DNA of 64,000 nt, from positions 62,001-126,000 of the forward strand of contig NZ_JABMKY010000016.1 in assembly GCF_013204845.1 (NCBI RefSeq), in the 5' to 3' direction. The DNA comes from Paenibacillus qinlingensis (GTDB lineage: Bacteria > Bacillota > Bacilli > Paenibacillales > NBRC-103111). Made by a program: the position numbers and the translations under genes. This document shows, piece by piece, positions 54,682 to 63,239 of this stretch. A model generated the notes under the pieces. The model saw nothing but the letters and a program-made list of their open reading frames with translations, was not told the origin of the DNA and did not search any database. The first letter of the stretch is position 1, and every line of letters starts with the position of its first letter.

Positions 54682-55434
54682 TTAAGAGAGCAGAACTGCT
54701 AAGAGACACAGTATAGTGTTAATCACCATGAGGCTGATTTGTACGGGGTACTTTTTGACAGTGGTAATAAAGGTAAGCATAGCAGGACTAGCAAGATATG
54801 ACTCGATATAAGCTTTTCCTGATATCTGAATAATACCCGCAAACGTCAAGGAGTTAGCACGCATGATCAGCCATAGTCCTGGGTTCAAGGTAAGGCAAAC
54901 AATCAGCAGCGGGGTAGTCAAAACGGCGAGATGGTAAAATCCAATGGGCTGCTTAAACTCGTAAATGACGAAGTCCCAGTTCCAAAGCGTATAAGCGATA
55001 GCCCAGAAAATCATGGCTTCATTGACGGTTATGTAATAGCTTCCAAGCCATGTTCCCGTGATGACGAATGACGTTGCAATGAGAACTAGTCCCGAAATGA
55101 CATTGTAGTAATTCTTGTTTTTATAATCGGTTAATGCCGCTTCCAAAATGTTAATCCGCAGCAGCCACACGATAATTGGCACTAGCCATTCACTAGGGAA
55201 GTATCCTATGAAGGTCAATACAACTAATACTCTTCCAATAACTAAGGTGGATAGTTTTAATTTCTCGAAGAAGTCAGATCGTAAGGCAAACAAAATGCAA
55301 ATAGGAATAACAATATTAATAAGGCCATTTGCGTAAAGTGGTGAGAAGGCGGTAAGGATGGTGCCGAAGGAAAGAATAGTCAAAATGATGACAAATCCGA
55401 TCCATTGTGGCAATTTTAATAGTCGATCTGTCAT
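54682..55434 (-). CDS. multi-pass membrane protein of unknown function
   Basis: About 250 residues from the ATG at 55434, behind a GAGGG; ATGs at 55452 and 55479 are alternatives. Seven or eight hydrophobic segments are visible, for example QWIGFVIILTILSFGTILTA and YNVISGLVLIATSFVITGTW. I recognise no family motif. The protein is probably in the cytoplasmic membrane. It precedes the NAD(P)-binding protein in the same direction and may be cotranscribed with it. Confidence 0.7.
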   Translation of the reverse strand: MTDRLLKLPQWIGFVIILTILSFGTILTAFSPLYANGLINIVIPICILFALRSDFFEKLKLSTLVIGRVLVVLTFIGYFPSEWLVPIIVWLLRINILEAALTDYKNKNYYNVISGLVLIATSFVITGTWLGSYYITVNEAMIFWAIAYTLWNWDFVIYEFKQPIGFYHLAVLTTPLLIVCLTLNPGLWLIMRANSLTFAGIIQISGKAYIESYLASPAMLTFITTVKKYPVQISLMVINTILCLLAVLLS

Positions 55435-55529
55435 GGCGATTACATCCCTCATTTTAAATAAATGTGATGCTAGTATCATACTAAACTTAGAAGCCTCTCG
55501 TATAGATGTACTTCACTGTCTGTGTTCGT

Positions 55530-56360
55530 TCAAAGACGATGAAGCTTACGGAAAGAGGAAGGCGTGACATGCATGCGTTTTTTAAATACACGGCTCAAGT
55601 AAAATTCGTTCTCAAAGCCGCATTGTCCAGCGATTTGCCCCAATGTCATATCACTATCTAGCAAGAGCTGTTGTACCTTCTGCAGACGTAACGTGGTTAA
55701 GTAATCGATTGGCAGCATGCCGGTCGATTTTTTGAATCGGCGGGTAAACTGCACCTGTGTCAATCCAAGTTCCATAGCGATATCTTTCATGATGCAGGTG
55801 GATGACGCTAATTCGTGCAGGCGTTGAGTTGCCTCATGAATTATGGCATCCTTATTGTTCGTCAAACCTGCTGTCCAGGGAGATACCGCCTCAGGGCTTG
55901 CCGAGTAAGCCTCTTCCACAATCAGCATCCATAGGTCTGTAAGCAGATGTTGACGTAGGGAGGAAGCAATGATTCCTTCATGTTGAAACCATTTTTTCAA
56001 GTAGGCATAGTTCGACGAGAGTCGATTGAGATCTTGAATAGCTATTTTCCCAGACGGGACTTGAGTTTCCATGGCTAATGGATGTCCTGCCGAATCCCCC
56101 CACTGCAGCAACATGACGTGAAACGATAAGGGCTGAATGACTTCTCTGCGAAAAATAGCTCCCGGTGGACATAGCACCAGATCTCCGAATGTAGCAGTCC
56201 CCTCGTGTTCTTGAATCTGGTAGGAAAAGCTCCCATTCTCTACTGCAAATAGGACCCAGAACTCATTGGAATCCTCTTGAAGCTGAAAGGCTGATTTCTC
56301 CCTCCAATACATGTGACTGAGCAGCTTTGGTTGTACTTGATCCGTATTTTGAAGTTGCAT
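55530..56360 (-). CDS. AraC-family transcriptional regulator
   Basis: The 276-residue protein has an N-terminal cupin-like sensor part (about 1-110: FGDLVLCPPGAIF). The C-terminal AraC DNA-binding domain has two helix-turn-helix motifs, MELGLTQVQFTRRFKKSTG and CGFENEFYLSRVFKKRM. It lacks a receiver domain, so it probably binds a small ligand. It is divergent from the large FAD-dependent oxidoreductase gene at 56555, its likely target. AGGG precedes the ATG, but the ribosome binding site is weak. Confidence 0.9.
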   Translation of the reverse strand: MQLQNTDQVQPKLLSHMYWREKSAFQLQEDSNEFWVLFAVENGSFSYQIQEHEGTATFGDLVLCPPGAIFRREVIQPLSFHVMLLQWGDSAGHPLAMETQVPSGKIAIQDLNRLSSNYAYLKKWFQHEGIIASSLRQHLLTDLWMLIVEEAYSASPEAVSPWTAGLTNNKDAIIHEATQRLHELASSTCIMKDIAMELGLTQVQFTRRFKKSTGMLPIDYLTTLRLQKVQQLLLDSDMTLGQIAGQCGFENEFYLSRVFKKRMHVTPSSFRKLHRL

Positions 56361-56554
56361 GGCGCGTCCCTATCCTCTCACATTCCGAATCACCCACTAC
56401 ATGAAATATCTCCTTTCATCATAGAGGATTAGCTTGGCAGAAGAAAGTGTTGTTAATGAAATTTTGTATAAGTTTATGCTAATAGCGTGCATGGTTTAAA
56501 GCGCTGCCAATCCTATAGAATAAAGGTAATGACAGATTTAATGGAGGTTATCCA

Positions 56555-58807
56555 ATGCGAGAAGAAGGGGTAATAAAAGATATTACAGTCATCGGTGGCG
56601 GACTTTCAGGTGTGTGTGCGGCCATCGCTGCTGCGAGATTAGGTCAGACAGTGGCATTGATTCAAAATCGACCCGTCCTCGGGGGGAATTCGTCAAGTGA
56701 AGTCCGTGTATGGGTGTGCGGAGCAACGGCGCATGGCATTAATCGGTACGCACGTGAAACGGGCATTATGGGCGAATTGTTCGTAGAGAATCAGTTCCAG
56801 AATCCAGACGGGAATCCGTATCTGTGGGACCTCATCGTACTGGAAGCTGTACGCGCTGAAGCGAATATTCAGCTCTTTCTTAACACCGATGTGCATGAGG
56901 TGGAGGCAGATGGGGATGAAAGTAACCGAATCATCCGTTCGGTTACGGGCTGGATGATGGGCTCGGAACGGCGCATTCGATTCGAGAGTAAAGTGTTTCT
57001 AGATTGTACGGGCGATGGCCTCATTGGATTTTTGGCGGGGGCCAAATTTCGTGTCGGCCGCGAGGCACGAGAAGAGTTTCAAGAAGAGTGGGCGCCTGAG
57101 ATCGCAGATGAGATTACACTCGGGAGTACGATTTTATTTTATACCAAAGACGTGGGTCACCCGGTTAAATATCATGCGCCAAGCTTCGCCAAAGACATTA
57201 CAACGACATCCATTCCGATCAAGCGTGTCATTCGCAGCGGTGATTCGGGTTGTCATTATTGGTGGATTGAATGGGGGGGCGAGCTGGATACGGTACATGA
57301 GAACGAGCGTATTCGGGACGAATTATGGTCGGTTATTTATGGGATTTGGGATTATATCAAAAATTCAGGTGGATTTGATTCAGCGAATATGACGCTGGAA
57401 TGGGTAGGGGCTTTACCTGGCAAAAGAGAATATCGCCGTTTCATCGGGGACTATATGCTGAACCAGAATGATATTCTGGCTCAGACGAGATTCGAGGACA
57501 CCGTTGCTTTCGGAGGTTGGTCCATCGATCTGCACCCGCCGCAAGGGATGTATTCGACCGAGAGCGGTTCGAAGCATTTGCATGCGGATGGCATCTATCA
57601 TATTCCATTTCGCAGCTTGTACTCCGTAAATGTAGCTAACATGTTAATGGCGGGACGAAATATAAGCGCATCCCATGTAGCCTTCGGCACGACGCGCGTC
57701 ATGGCGACCTGCGCAGTGATAGGGGAGGCCGCAGGCACAGGTGCGGCGTTATGCGTACAGAAACAGATTGCGCCGCGTGAGCTGTATCAGAAGCATATGC
57801 AGGAGCTCCAGCAAGTGCTGCTAAGGCAAGATGCGGCCGTAATTGGCATTCGCAATGAGGATAAGCAGGATCTTGGGCGGCTTGCCAAGCTGAAGGCGTC
57901 TTCTACATTAACACGGCTAAGTGTGTCACATGCTGCGGAGCCGAGGTGCTTGAGCGACGATGTAGCAGTGTTATTCCCTGTAGATCCGCAGCTTGAGTGC
58001 TTCGAGTTGCTGGTTGATGTGAGCGAAGCTACAACGATTCAAGTGGAGCTGTGGGACACAGGGAGAGCGGAGAATTATGTGCCTGCAATGCTGATTATGG
58101 AGACCGAGACAGCGGCGCAAGTCGGGGAACAGCAGTGGATTAGCTTTCCTTTGAGTTGGCAGCCTGAAGAGACACAGAACGCTTTCGTCATTATCAAAGC
58201 TAATGATCACGTAGTGGTTTATCACTCTGATCAACAGCACACGGGAGCGATTGCTTTTGTACGAGGCACGAAACCAATTGTGGATCCAAAGCTGGAGAAC
58301 CATCAACCAGATCAGCCAGTCGTTCAGTGGAGTATGAAAAATGGCGTGGATCGCAAGCCAATCTGCTTCCGTCTCCCTTCAGAGACGAGTGCTTTCACCG
58401 CAGAAAAGGTAACAAATGGGTATTTACGTCCTTATGGTGCGCCACATCAATGGATGTCAGAGCCGATGGTACCAACGAAAGAGGAGTGGCTGGAACTAAG
58501 TTGGGATGAAGCCCAATCTCTAAAGTATCTACAAGTAACATTTAATGATAACGTGCACGAGGATTTAATTAATCTTCACGCATTCAGGACGAGTGAGGAA
58601 GTCAGACCTGAGTTAGTGAAGGACTATCGATTGGAGGCTTGGGTCAATGGCAATTGGGCGGTAATTCAGCGCGTAACGAACAACCGCATACGTACAAGGA
58701 GATTGCAGTTGGAGGCAGCCATTACTACCGATCGGTTGCGACTTGTCGTGGAGGCGACGAATGGCTGCCCGTGTGCTGAGGTTGTTGAGGTGCGGGTTTA
58801 TGGGTAG
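56555..58807 (+). CDS. large FAD-dependent oxidoreductase with C-terminal beta domain
   Basis: The 750-residue protein starts with the FAD-binding fold ITVIGGGLSGVCAAIAAARLG, followed by NRPVLGGNSSSEVRVWV, the pattern of the FAD_oxidored (PF12831) family. A further nucleotide motif, MLMAGRNISASHVAFGTTRVMATCAVIGEAAG, is near residue 370. From about 460 the sequence turns beta-rich and the last 150 residues resemble a discoidin-like carbohydrate-associated domain (SWDEAQSLKYLQVTF). There is no signal peptide. TGGAGGT precedes the ATG. Relatives are often encoded in polysaccharide-utilisation loci, with unknown substrates. The divergent AraC gene suggests inducible expression. Confidence 0.82.
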   Translation: MREEGVIKDITVIGGGLSGVCAAIAAARLGQTVALIQNRPVLGGNSSSEVRVWVCGATAHGINRYARETGIMGELFVENQFQNPDGNPYLWDLIVLEAVRAEANIQLFLNTDVHEVEADGDESNRIIRSVTGWMMGSERRIRFESKVFLDCTGDGLIGFLAGAKFRVGREAREEFQEEWAPEIADEITLGSTILFYTKDVGHPVKYHAPSFAKDITTTSIPIKRVIRSGDSGCHYWWIEWGGELDTVHENERIRDELWSVIYGIWDYIKNSGGFDSANMTLEWVGALPGKREYRRFIGDYMLNQNDILAQTRFEDTVAFGGWSIDLHPPQGMYSTESGSKHLHADGIYHIPFRSLYSVNVANMLMAGRNISASHVAFGTTRVMATCAVIGEAAGTGAALCVQKQIAPRELYQKHMQELQQVLLRQDAAVIGIRNEDKQDLGRLAKLKASSTLTRLSVSHAAEPRCLSDDVAVLFPVDPQLECFELLVDVSEATTIQVELWDTGRAENYVPAMLIMETETAAQVGEQQWISFPLSWQPEETQNAFVIIKANDHVVVYHSDQQHTGAIAFVRGTKPIVDPKLENHQPDQPVVQWSMKNGVDRKPICFRLPSETSAFTAEKVTNGYLRPYGAPHQWMSEPMVPTKEEWLELSWDEAQSLKYLQVTFNDNVHEDLINLHAFRTSEEVRPELVKDYRLEAWVNGNWAVIQRVTNNRIRTRRLQLEAAITTDRLRLVVEATNGCPCAEVVEVRVYG

Positions 58808-58832
58808 GGGTAAACGTTTTACGATGAGCGTA

Positions 58833-59951
58833 TTAGTCATTTGAGGGAAGATCAGATTTGCTCTTCCTCTTTACAACATGTACAAGGAGCACCATAGCAA
58901 TAGGAAGCAGATACCCGATAGTTCCCCATAAGGGGTGTATAAAAGATACTAAGTTGCCCCAGAAGGCTTCACCTTTCACAGGTGTAGTAAAAGAAAGCAA
59001 ACAACATATCATGGTTAAAGGTAGGATGAGTAAGCGACTATTTTGCAAATTAAACAAATGGGTAAAGGTTAAATTTAAGGCAAATATAACGATTGTGGCT
59101 TTCATATAGGAAGCTACAATTAATGAAATACCAATGAGTGATTCAATACGCTGAAACAATTCATAAAATTCAACGGTTCGAGCTAACTGAAACATCGAAT
59201 ACTTACGCTCTCCAGCGATAGGCCCATATGTCATAATTGTGCATAATGTGACAGTAATCAGGCTTAAAGCGTTGATGGAAAGAGCTAGAAATAAACCACG
59301 TTTCAGTGGTTTATTTTGGTTTCTGGAGACGAAGGGAAGGATCATGCTGAAAAGAAAGATTTCAACATACGGAAATCCATAGGAAAAATAACTTCCGAAC
59401 AAGATAGGTTTAAAGCCGAAAGGCATGACAGGCAATAAGTAAGATGGATGATAATTGAAGCTGGCCAAGGTTAATATGAGAATGACATAAACCATAACCA
59501 TAGCTGTAAGTAAAACAAACATGCGTGCCATGACGTCAATGCCCATTCTTACAGTCACGTAAATCAGTATAAATATGAGCGAGTTAAACACGTAGATAGG
59601 TGTCTCTCTCATTAAAGTTGTGGTCATGAATAAGCCAATATCAATAACAATGCCCGTGGTCATATGGAACTGAAAGGAGATGAAAGGGATCGCGAGTAGA
59701 ACTGTCATCCATGTACCAACCGTTTTCTTACTATATTCAATAAAGCTCAAGTCCGGATATTTTCCATGCATATACAAGATACAACCTAGAAAGCTAAGGC
59801 TTAACAGGTAAGCAAGGATAAGCGATAACCAAGCTCCGTTGTTGGCAAAGCTTATTAAGGGTTGGGGAATGTTGATAATCGAAGAGCCTGTTAAATAGAT
59901 GAAAAACAAGACGGACATTTGGCCCGGACTAATTTTTTCTCCATTTCCCAT
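58833..59951 (-). CDS. spore germination protein, GerAB/GerB type
   Basis: The 372-residue protein has about ten membrane helices and the start KISPGQMSVLFFIYLTGSSI, typical of germinant receptor B subunits of the amino-acid/polyamine/organocation fold. It sits in the inner spore membrane, and B subunits bind the nutrient germinant. GGAGGGGG lies nine bases before the ATG. It is the last gene of the receptor operon, 42 bases after the small D-like gene, an unusual place for the B subunit. Confidence 0.92.
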   Translation of the reverse strand: MGNGEKISPGQMSVLFFIYLTGSSIINIPQPLISFANNGAWLSLILAYLLSLSFLGCILYMHGKYPDLSFIEYSKKTVGTWMTVLLAIPFISFQFHMTTGIVIDIGLFMTTTLMRETPIYVFNSLIFILIYVTVRMGIDVMARMFVLLTAMVMVYVILILTLASFNYHPSYLLPVMPFGFKPILFGSYFSYGFPYVEIFLFSMILPFVSRNQNKPLKRGLFLALSINALSLITVTLCTIMTYGPIAGERKYSMFQLARTVEFYELFQRIESLIGISLIVASYMKATIVIFALNLTFTHLFNLQNSRLLILPLTMICCLLSFTTPVKGEAFWGNLVSFIHPLWGTIGYLLPIAMVLLVHVVKRKSKSDLPSND

Positions 59952-59993
59952 TGCATGGCCCCCTCCTTTCCTTGTCTTCCTGACTTTCTATTG

Positions 59994-60239
59994 TTATTGA
60001 GGGGTGACGTGTAAGAACTCAACGATCAGACGGGCAGGAGCTCCCAGCAAGAAGTCAGCTGCGTCATAGAGGTTTGGCCAACGTAATTCAAACACGAAAA
60101 TACTGCTAAGATAGATTACTGCCAATAGCAAAGAAGCATAAATAAGTTTGGCGTGGGAGTTTTCTTTTCTAAAATTGACCAAATCGAATAAAAGTAACGG
60201 GACACAAGTAATGATTAGAAATACTAACTTTAGTATCAT
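59994..60239 (-). CDS. small two-helix membrane protein of the receptor operon (GerD-subunit-like)
   Basis: The 81-residue protein has two hydrophobic helices (about 3-19 and 32-50). Small two-helix D subunits are known in some ger operons of Bacilli and modulate receptor activity. The position between the C and B genes, and the short spacing, support this assignment; the sequence itself is not distinctive. The ribosome binding site AGAGGA is about eleven bases from the ATG. Confidence 0.7.
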   Translation of the reverse strand: MILKLVFLIITCVPLLLFDLVNFRKENSHAKLIYASLLLAVIYLSSIFVFELRWPNLYDAADFLLGAPARLIVEFLHVTPQ

Positions 60240-60275
60240 GGGTACTCTTGTCCTCTCGTTGACGTATGCTGTTCC

Positions 60276-61439
60276 TTATTTATCTAGAGGCTTACCGCCG
60301 CTCATACCTGAGTTAGTAACCGTCACATCAACTTGGATGTTAAATTGAACGTCAGTGAATCGATCTCCCCAATCCTGTTTCCATGATTGCCATAAACGGG
60401 GGTTTTTGGCGTAAATCATGTTGCCAATGCCTAAGGCATCCAGTTTTTTGGATTGAAGATGATGGATTAAGGTTAGTATTTCATTCTTGATTTGATTACT
60501 TAAACGAGTTTTGTAAGCAAGTTCTTCCTTGGCAGTGTTTATCGTAGAACAACTTAACTCCCCAGCTGCACCGACCAATTTGGCCTTGATATTCACGATT
60601 ACTGCATTATTCTTAAGTGAGGTGGAGACATTCGTACTTCCTTGGGAAATCTCGAATGCTTCCTGCAGCGTGTGGTCGCTGTCCCCACCAAGCTCCTCAC
60701 AAGACGTTAAGATAATACCGCCTTTAAATTGATGCTTTAGCAAAAGAAAGGCCTTTAATTCTTCAGGCGGAATGATATCCACCATTTTTTGCTTTTTGAT
60801 AACGACGACTCCGGCAATATTAGGAACACTCCCACGCTTTGTATTCAAATATAAGTAAGGGATCTCCGCAATGCCTGTTTCGCTTTTCATTTGAATCATG
60901 ACTTTCAGGATATTCTGATTCATTGATTTAGCAGCAAATCGCGAGGAGCCTTCATCCATAGATCGTAATTGTTGTCCCAACGTATATTCAATAAACGGCT
61001 CTAACTGTAGATACTCTCCAGCATTCCCTTTCGTAACTAAGAGTAAATTAGTAGGTCTAGGTTCATGATCTCGTCTGAAAAAGTCTAGAATAACACCGAG
61101 ATCATGTGCCTTCAGAACTTCATCACTAACTAGAATGGCACGCATGTGATCCCATTTGGCTTTTCGTCCTAAATGGATGGTGACATCCCGAATGGCATCA
61201 AAAACATTCTTCCCTTCTGTCTTAATCGTGAACGAAGATTTCGTCCCCGTACCCTTTGTCAGTGCACTACTGCCACTTGGCTTGTAGAAAAGTGTGGTTA
61301 ATTTGATGTTGCCTTTGTCGGATAGATCCAAAGAAACCGCTTGTACAAAGGCATATTCAACCAGTTCGGCTTTGTTCCAACAGCCTGTTAAAGAAAATAA
61401 TAACAGTCCAGATAATGTCGTCACCATTAACCATCTCAT
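60276..61439 (-). CDS. spore germination lipoprotein, GerC family
   Basis: The 387-residue protein has a lipoprotein signal with lipobox LTGC followed by WNKAELVEYAFVQAVSLDL, the standard GerC start. The middle carries HLGRKAKWDHMRAILVS and DFFRRDHEPRPTNLLLV, and the C-terminus is the usual mixed alpha/beta third domain. It is anchored at the outer face of the spore inner membrane as the C subunit. AAGGAA lies seven bases upstream. It follows gerA by 30 bases. Confidence 0.94.
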   Translation of the reverse strand: MRWLMVTTLSGLLLFSLTGCWNKAELVEYAFVQAVSLDLSDKGNIKLTTLFYKPSGSSALTKGTGTKSSFTIKTEGKNVFDAIRDVTIHLGRKAKWDHMRAILVSDEVLKAHDLGVILDFFRRDHEPRPTNLLLVTKGNAGEYLQLEPFIEYTLGQQLRSMDEGSSRFAAKSMNQNILKVMIQMKSETGIAEIPYLYLNTKRGSVPNIAGVVVIKKQKMVDIIPPEELKAFLLLKHQFKGGIILTSCEELGGDSDHTLQEAFEISQGSTNVSTSLKNNAVIVNIKAKLVGAAGELSCSTINTAKEELAYKTRLSNQIKNEILTLIHHLQSKKLDALGIGNMIYAKNPRLWQSWKQDWGDRFTDVQFNIQVDVTVTNSGMSGGKPLDK

Positions 61440-61469
61440 GTTGTATTTCCTTCTTTCTCTGTCATGCCG

Positions 61470-63035
61470 TTACTTTTTGTGACTGTTCGGCCGATGTCGG
61501 TTGCGCGGTGAGCGGAGGAGAATTTTCAATGGAGCTCTTATGAATCCATCTTTCAATTGATTCATTATAAGAGGAGCCCATGGCGTTAGATAGGGTTGTC
61601 CTAGAGATCGCAGGCTAACTAAATGTAGAAAAATAAACAGAAAGCCAATCATGAAACCGAATCCTCCTAAGCTTGCAGCAAGGATCATTAGGGGGAAGCG
61701 CAAGATACGTAGAGAGATAGCCATATTGTAGTTGGGCAACGAAAAGGAAGCGATCCCTGTCAGTGCCACGATGATGACCATGATGGGGGAAGCGATTTTG
61801 GCTTCAATAGCAGCTTGTCCAATGACAAGAGCTCCGACGATACTAACGGCTGAACCCACAGGTTTAGGAAGACGGATACCGGCTTCCCGCATGATTTCAA
61901 AGAAAAATTCCATCAACAAAGCTTCGATGAATGCGGGGAAAGGGATTCCTTCACGGGTATCTAGAATGGCTAACAGCAACACAGTGGGAATAAGTTCAGA
62001 ATGAAAAGTTGAGATAGCGATATAGAGGCTCGGTAATGTAAGAGCCATAATAAATGCGAATAGCCGAAGTAATCGAATGAGTGAGGAATACAAGGATCGT
62101 ATGTAGTAATCTTCACTAGATTGAAAAAACTCGATAAAGAGGCCGGGGCAGATCATAATGGATGGAGAACCACTGGTAAGAACAATGATTTTCCCATCAA
62201 GAAGCGCCGCAACAGCCGTATCTGTACGTTCAGTATGTCGATATTGTGGAAAAGGGGAATACGTAGAATCCTCAATTAATTCTTCGATATAAGCGACTTC
62301 CAAAATTTCTTCTTGTATAGCGGTACTAAAGCGTTTCTTAAATTCCATTAACGTTTGTGGGTTCACGGTCCCCGCTAAATAACCGACGGCGATTTCGGTC
62401 CGTGTTTCTCCGCTTGCATTAAACTTTTCAATCTTGAAATTAGCACTTTTCAGACGGTTACGCAGTAACCCTAAATTGATTCTCAGACTTTCCACAGTAG
62501 CTTCTTGCGGACCTCTAACTACGGGTTCATTCATGGGTTCACTAATTTGTCTTGATTCTAAAGCAAGCGCATTATAGCTCAGTGCCTTGTTCCATTGATC
62601 AAAAAAAATGACAATTTGACCATGAAGGATGTTATGTTCTGCAACTGGCAATTGGTCAATAATCGTCATATTCCTAGAAGAGACGCCATGATTCTCAACG
62701 AATGAGATTAACTTGTTAAGATCAACGGTTGCTGCTTCAAAGCCTGCTTCTTGAAAAACAATGTCTTGGAGAACATTTTTTAGAAATATCAATTCTTTAT
62801 CATTAATAAGTGAATCGCAATACACAACAAGAGCTCCGTATTGCAATTCCGTGCCAAAAAATCTAGGCAGATAACAAATATCAGAACAATCCACGAGTTG
62901 TTGCTCTATCCATTTTCTATTTTCCTCTAAGATTGGTGCCAGTGGAGATTCCACTGAAGAGGGGGGAGCACTAGTATGTGGTGCCTGAGTAGGTGCTGAT
63001 CTCCTACTCTTCCTGAACAACTTTTGTATATCCAT
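61470..63035 (-). CDS. spore germination protein, GerA family
   Basis: About 521 residues from the ATG at 63035, eight bases after AAGGA; the frame is open further upstream to 63158, but that part is intergenic in character. The N-terminal hydrophilic domain (about 50-290) contains VGYLAGTVNP and is followed by SPFPQYRHTERTD, a family hallmark. Five or so membrane helices lie in the second half (REGIPFPAFIEALLMEFFFEIMREAG is diagnostic). A basic Arg/His/Lys tail closes it. It is the A subunit of the receptor. Forespore expression under sigma-G is expected; a weak -10-like CATTACT lies on the minus strand at 63158-63164. Confidence 0.94.
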   Translation of the reverse strand: MDIQKLFRKSRRSAPTQAPHTSAPPSSVESPLAPILEENRKWIEQQLVDCSDICYLPRFFGTELQYGALVVYCDSLINDKELIFLKNVLQDIVFQEAGFEAATVDLNKLISFVENHGVSSRNMTIIDQLPVAEHNILHGQIVIFFDQWNKALSYNALALESRQISEPMNEPVVRGPQEATVESLRINLGLLRNRLKSANFKIEKFNASGETRTEIAVGYLAGTVNPQTLMEFKKRFSTAIQEEILEVAYIEELIEDSTYSPFPQYRHTERTDTAVAALLDGKIIVLTSGSPSIMICPGLFIEFFQSSEDYYIRSLYSSLIRLLRLFAFIMALTLPSLYIAISTFHSELIPTVLLLAILDTREGIPFPAFIEALLMEFFFEIMREAGIRLPKPVGSAVSIVGALVIGQAAIEAKIASPIMVIIVALTGIASFSLPNYNMAISLRILRFPLMILAASLGGFGFMIGFLFIFLHLVSLRSLGQPYLTPWAPLIMNQLKDGFIRAPLKILLRSPRNRHRPNSHKK

Positions 63036-63239
63036 AGAAATTATCCTTCTATAATTTGTTAGTTGCGCAGGTTTATTATTCCAATTTGCAGGGGAAATAT
63101 GTGACTTGCTTGCCGAATAATTTAAATCCCTTAATGAAGAACTTTCGTTGATTCTCAAGTAATGAACGCTGTAATCCTCTCATATATCAATTAGGATGAG
63201 ATACATCGTATTTCACCTTAATGGAGAGGAGACGACCAC
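63036..63239. promoter_or_regulatory. divergent region between the ger operon and oxalate decarboxylase
   Basis: No gene is visible. It should hold both promoters. GAGAGGAG at 63224-63231 is the ribosome binding site of the cupin gene. I found only weak sigma-G-like sequence on the ger side. Confidence 0.3.
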
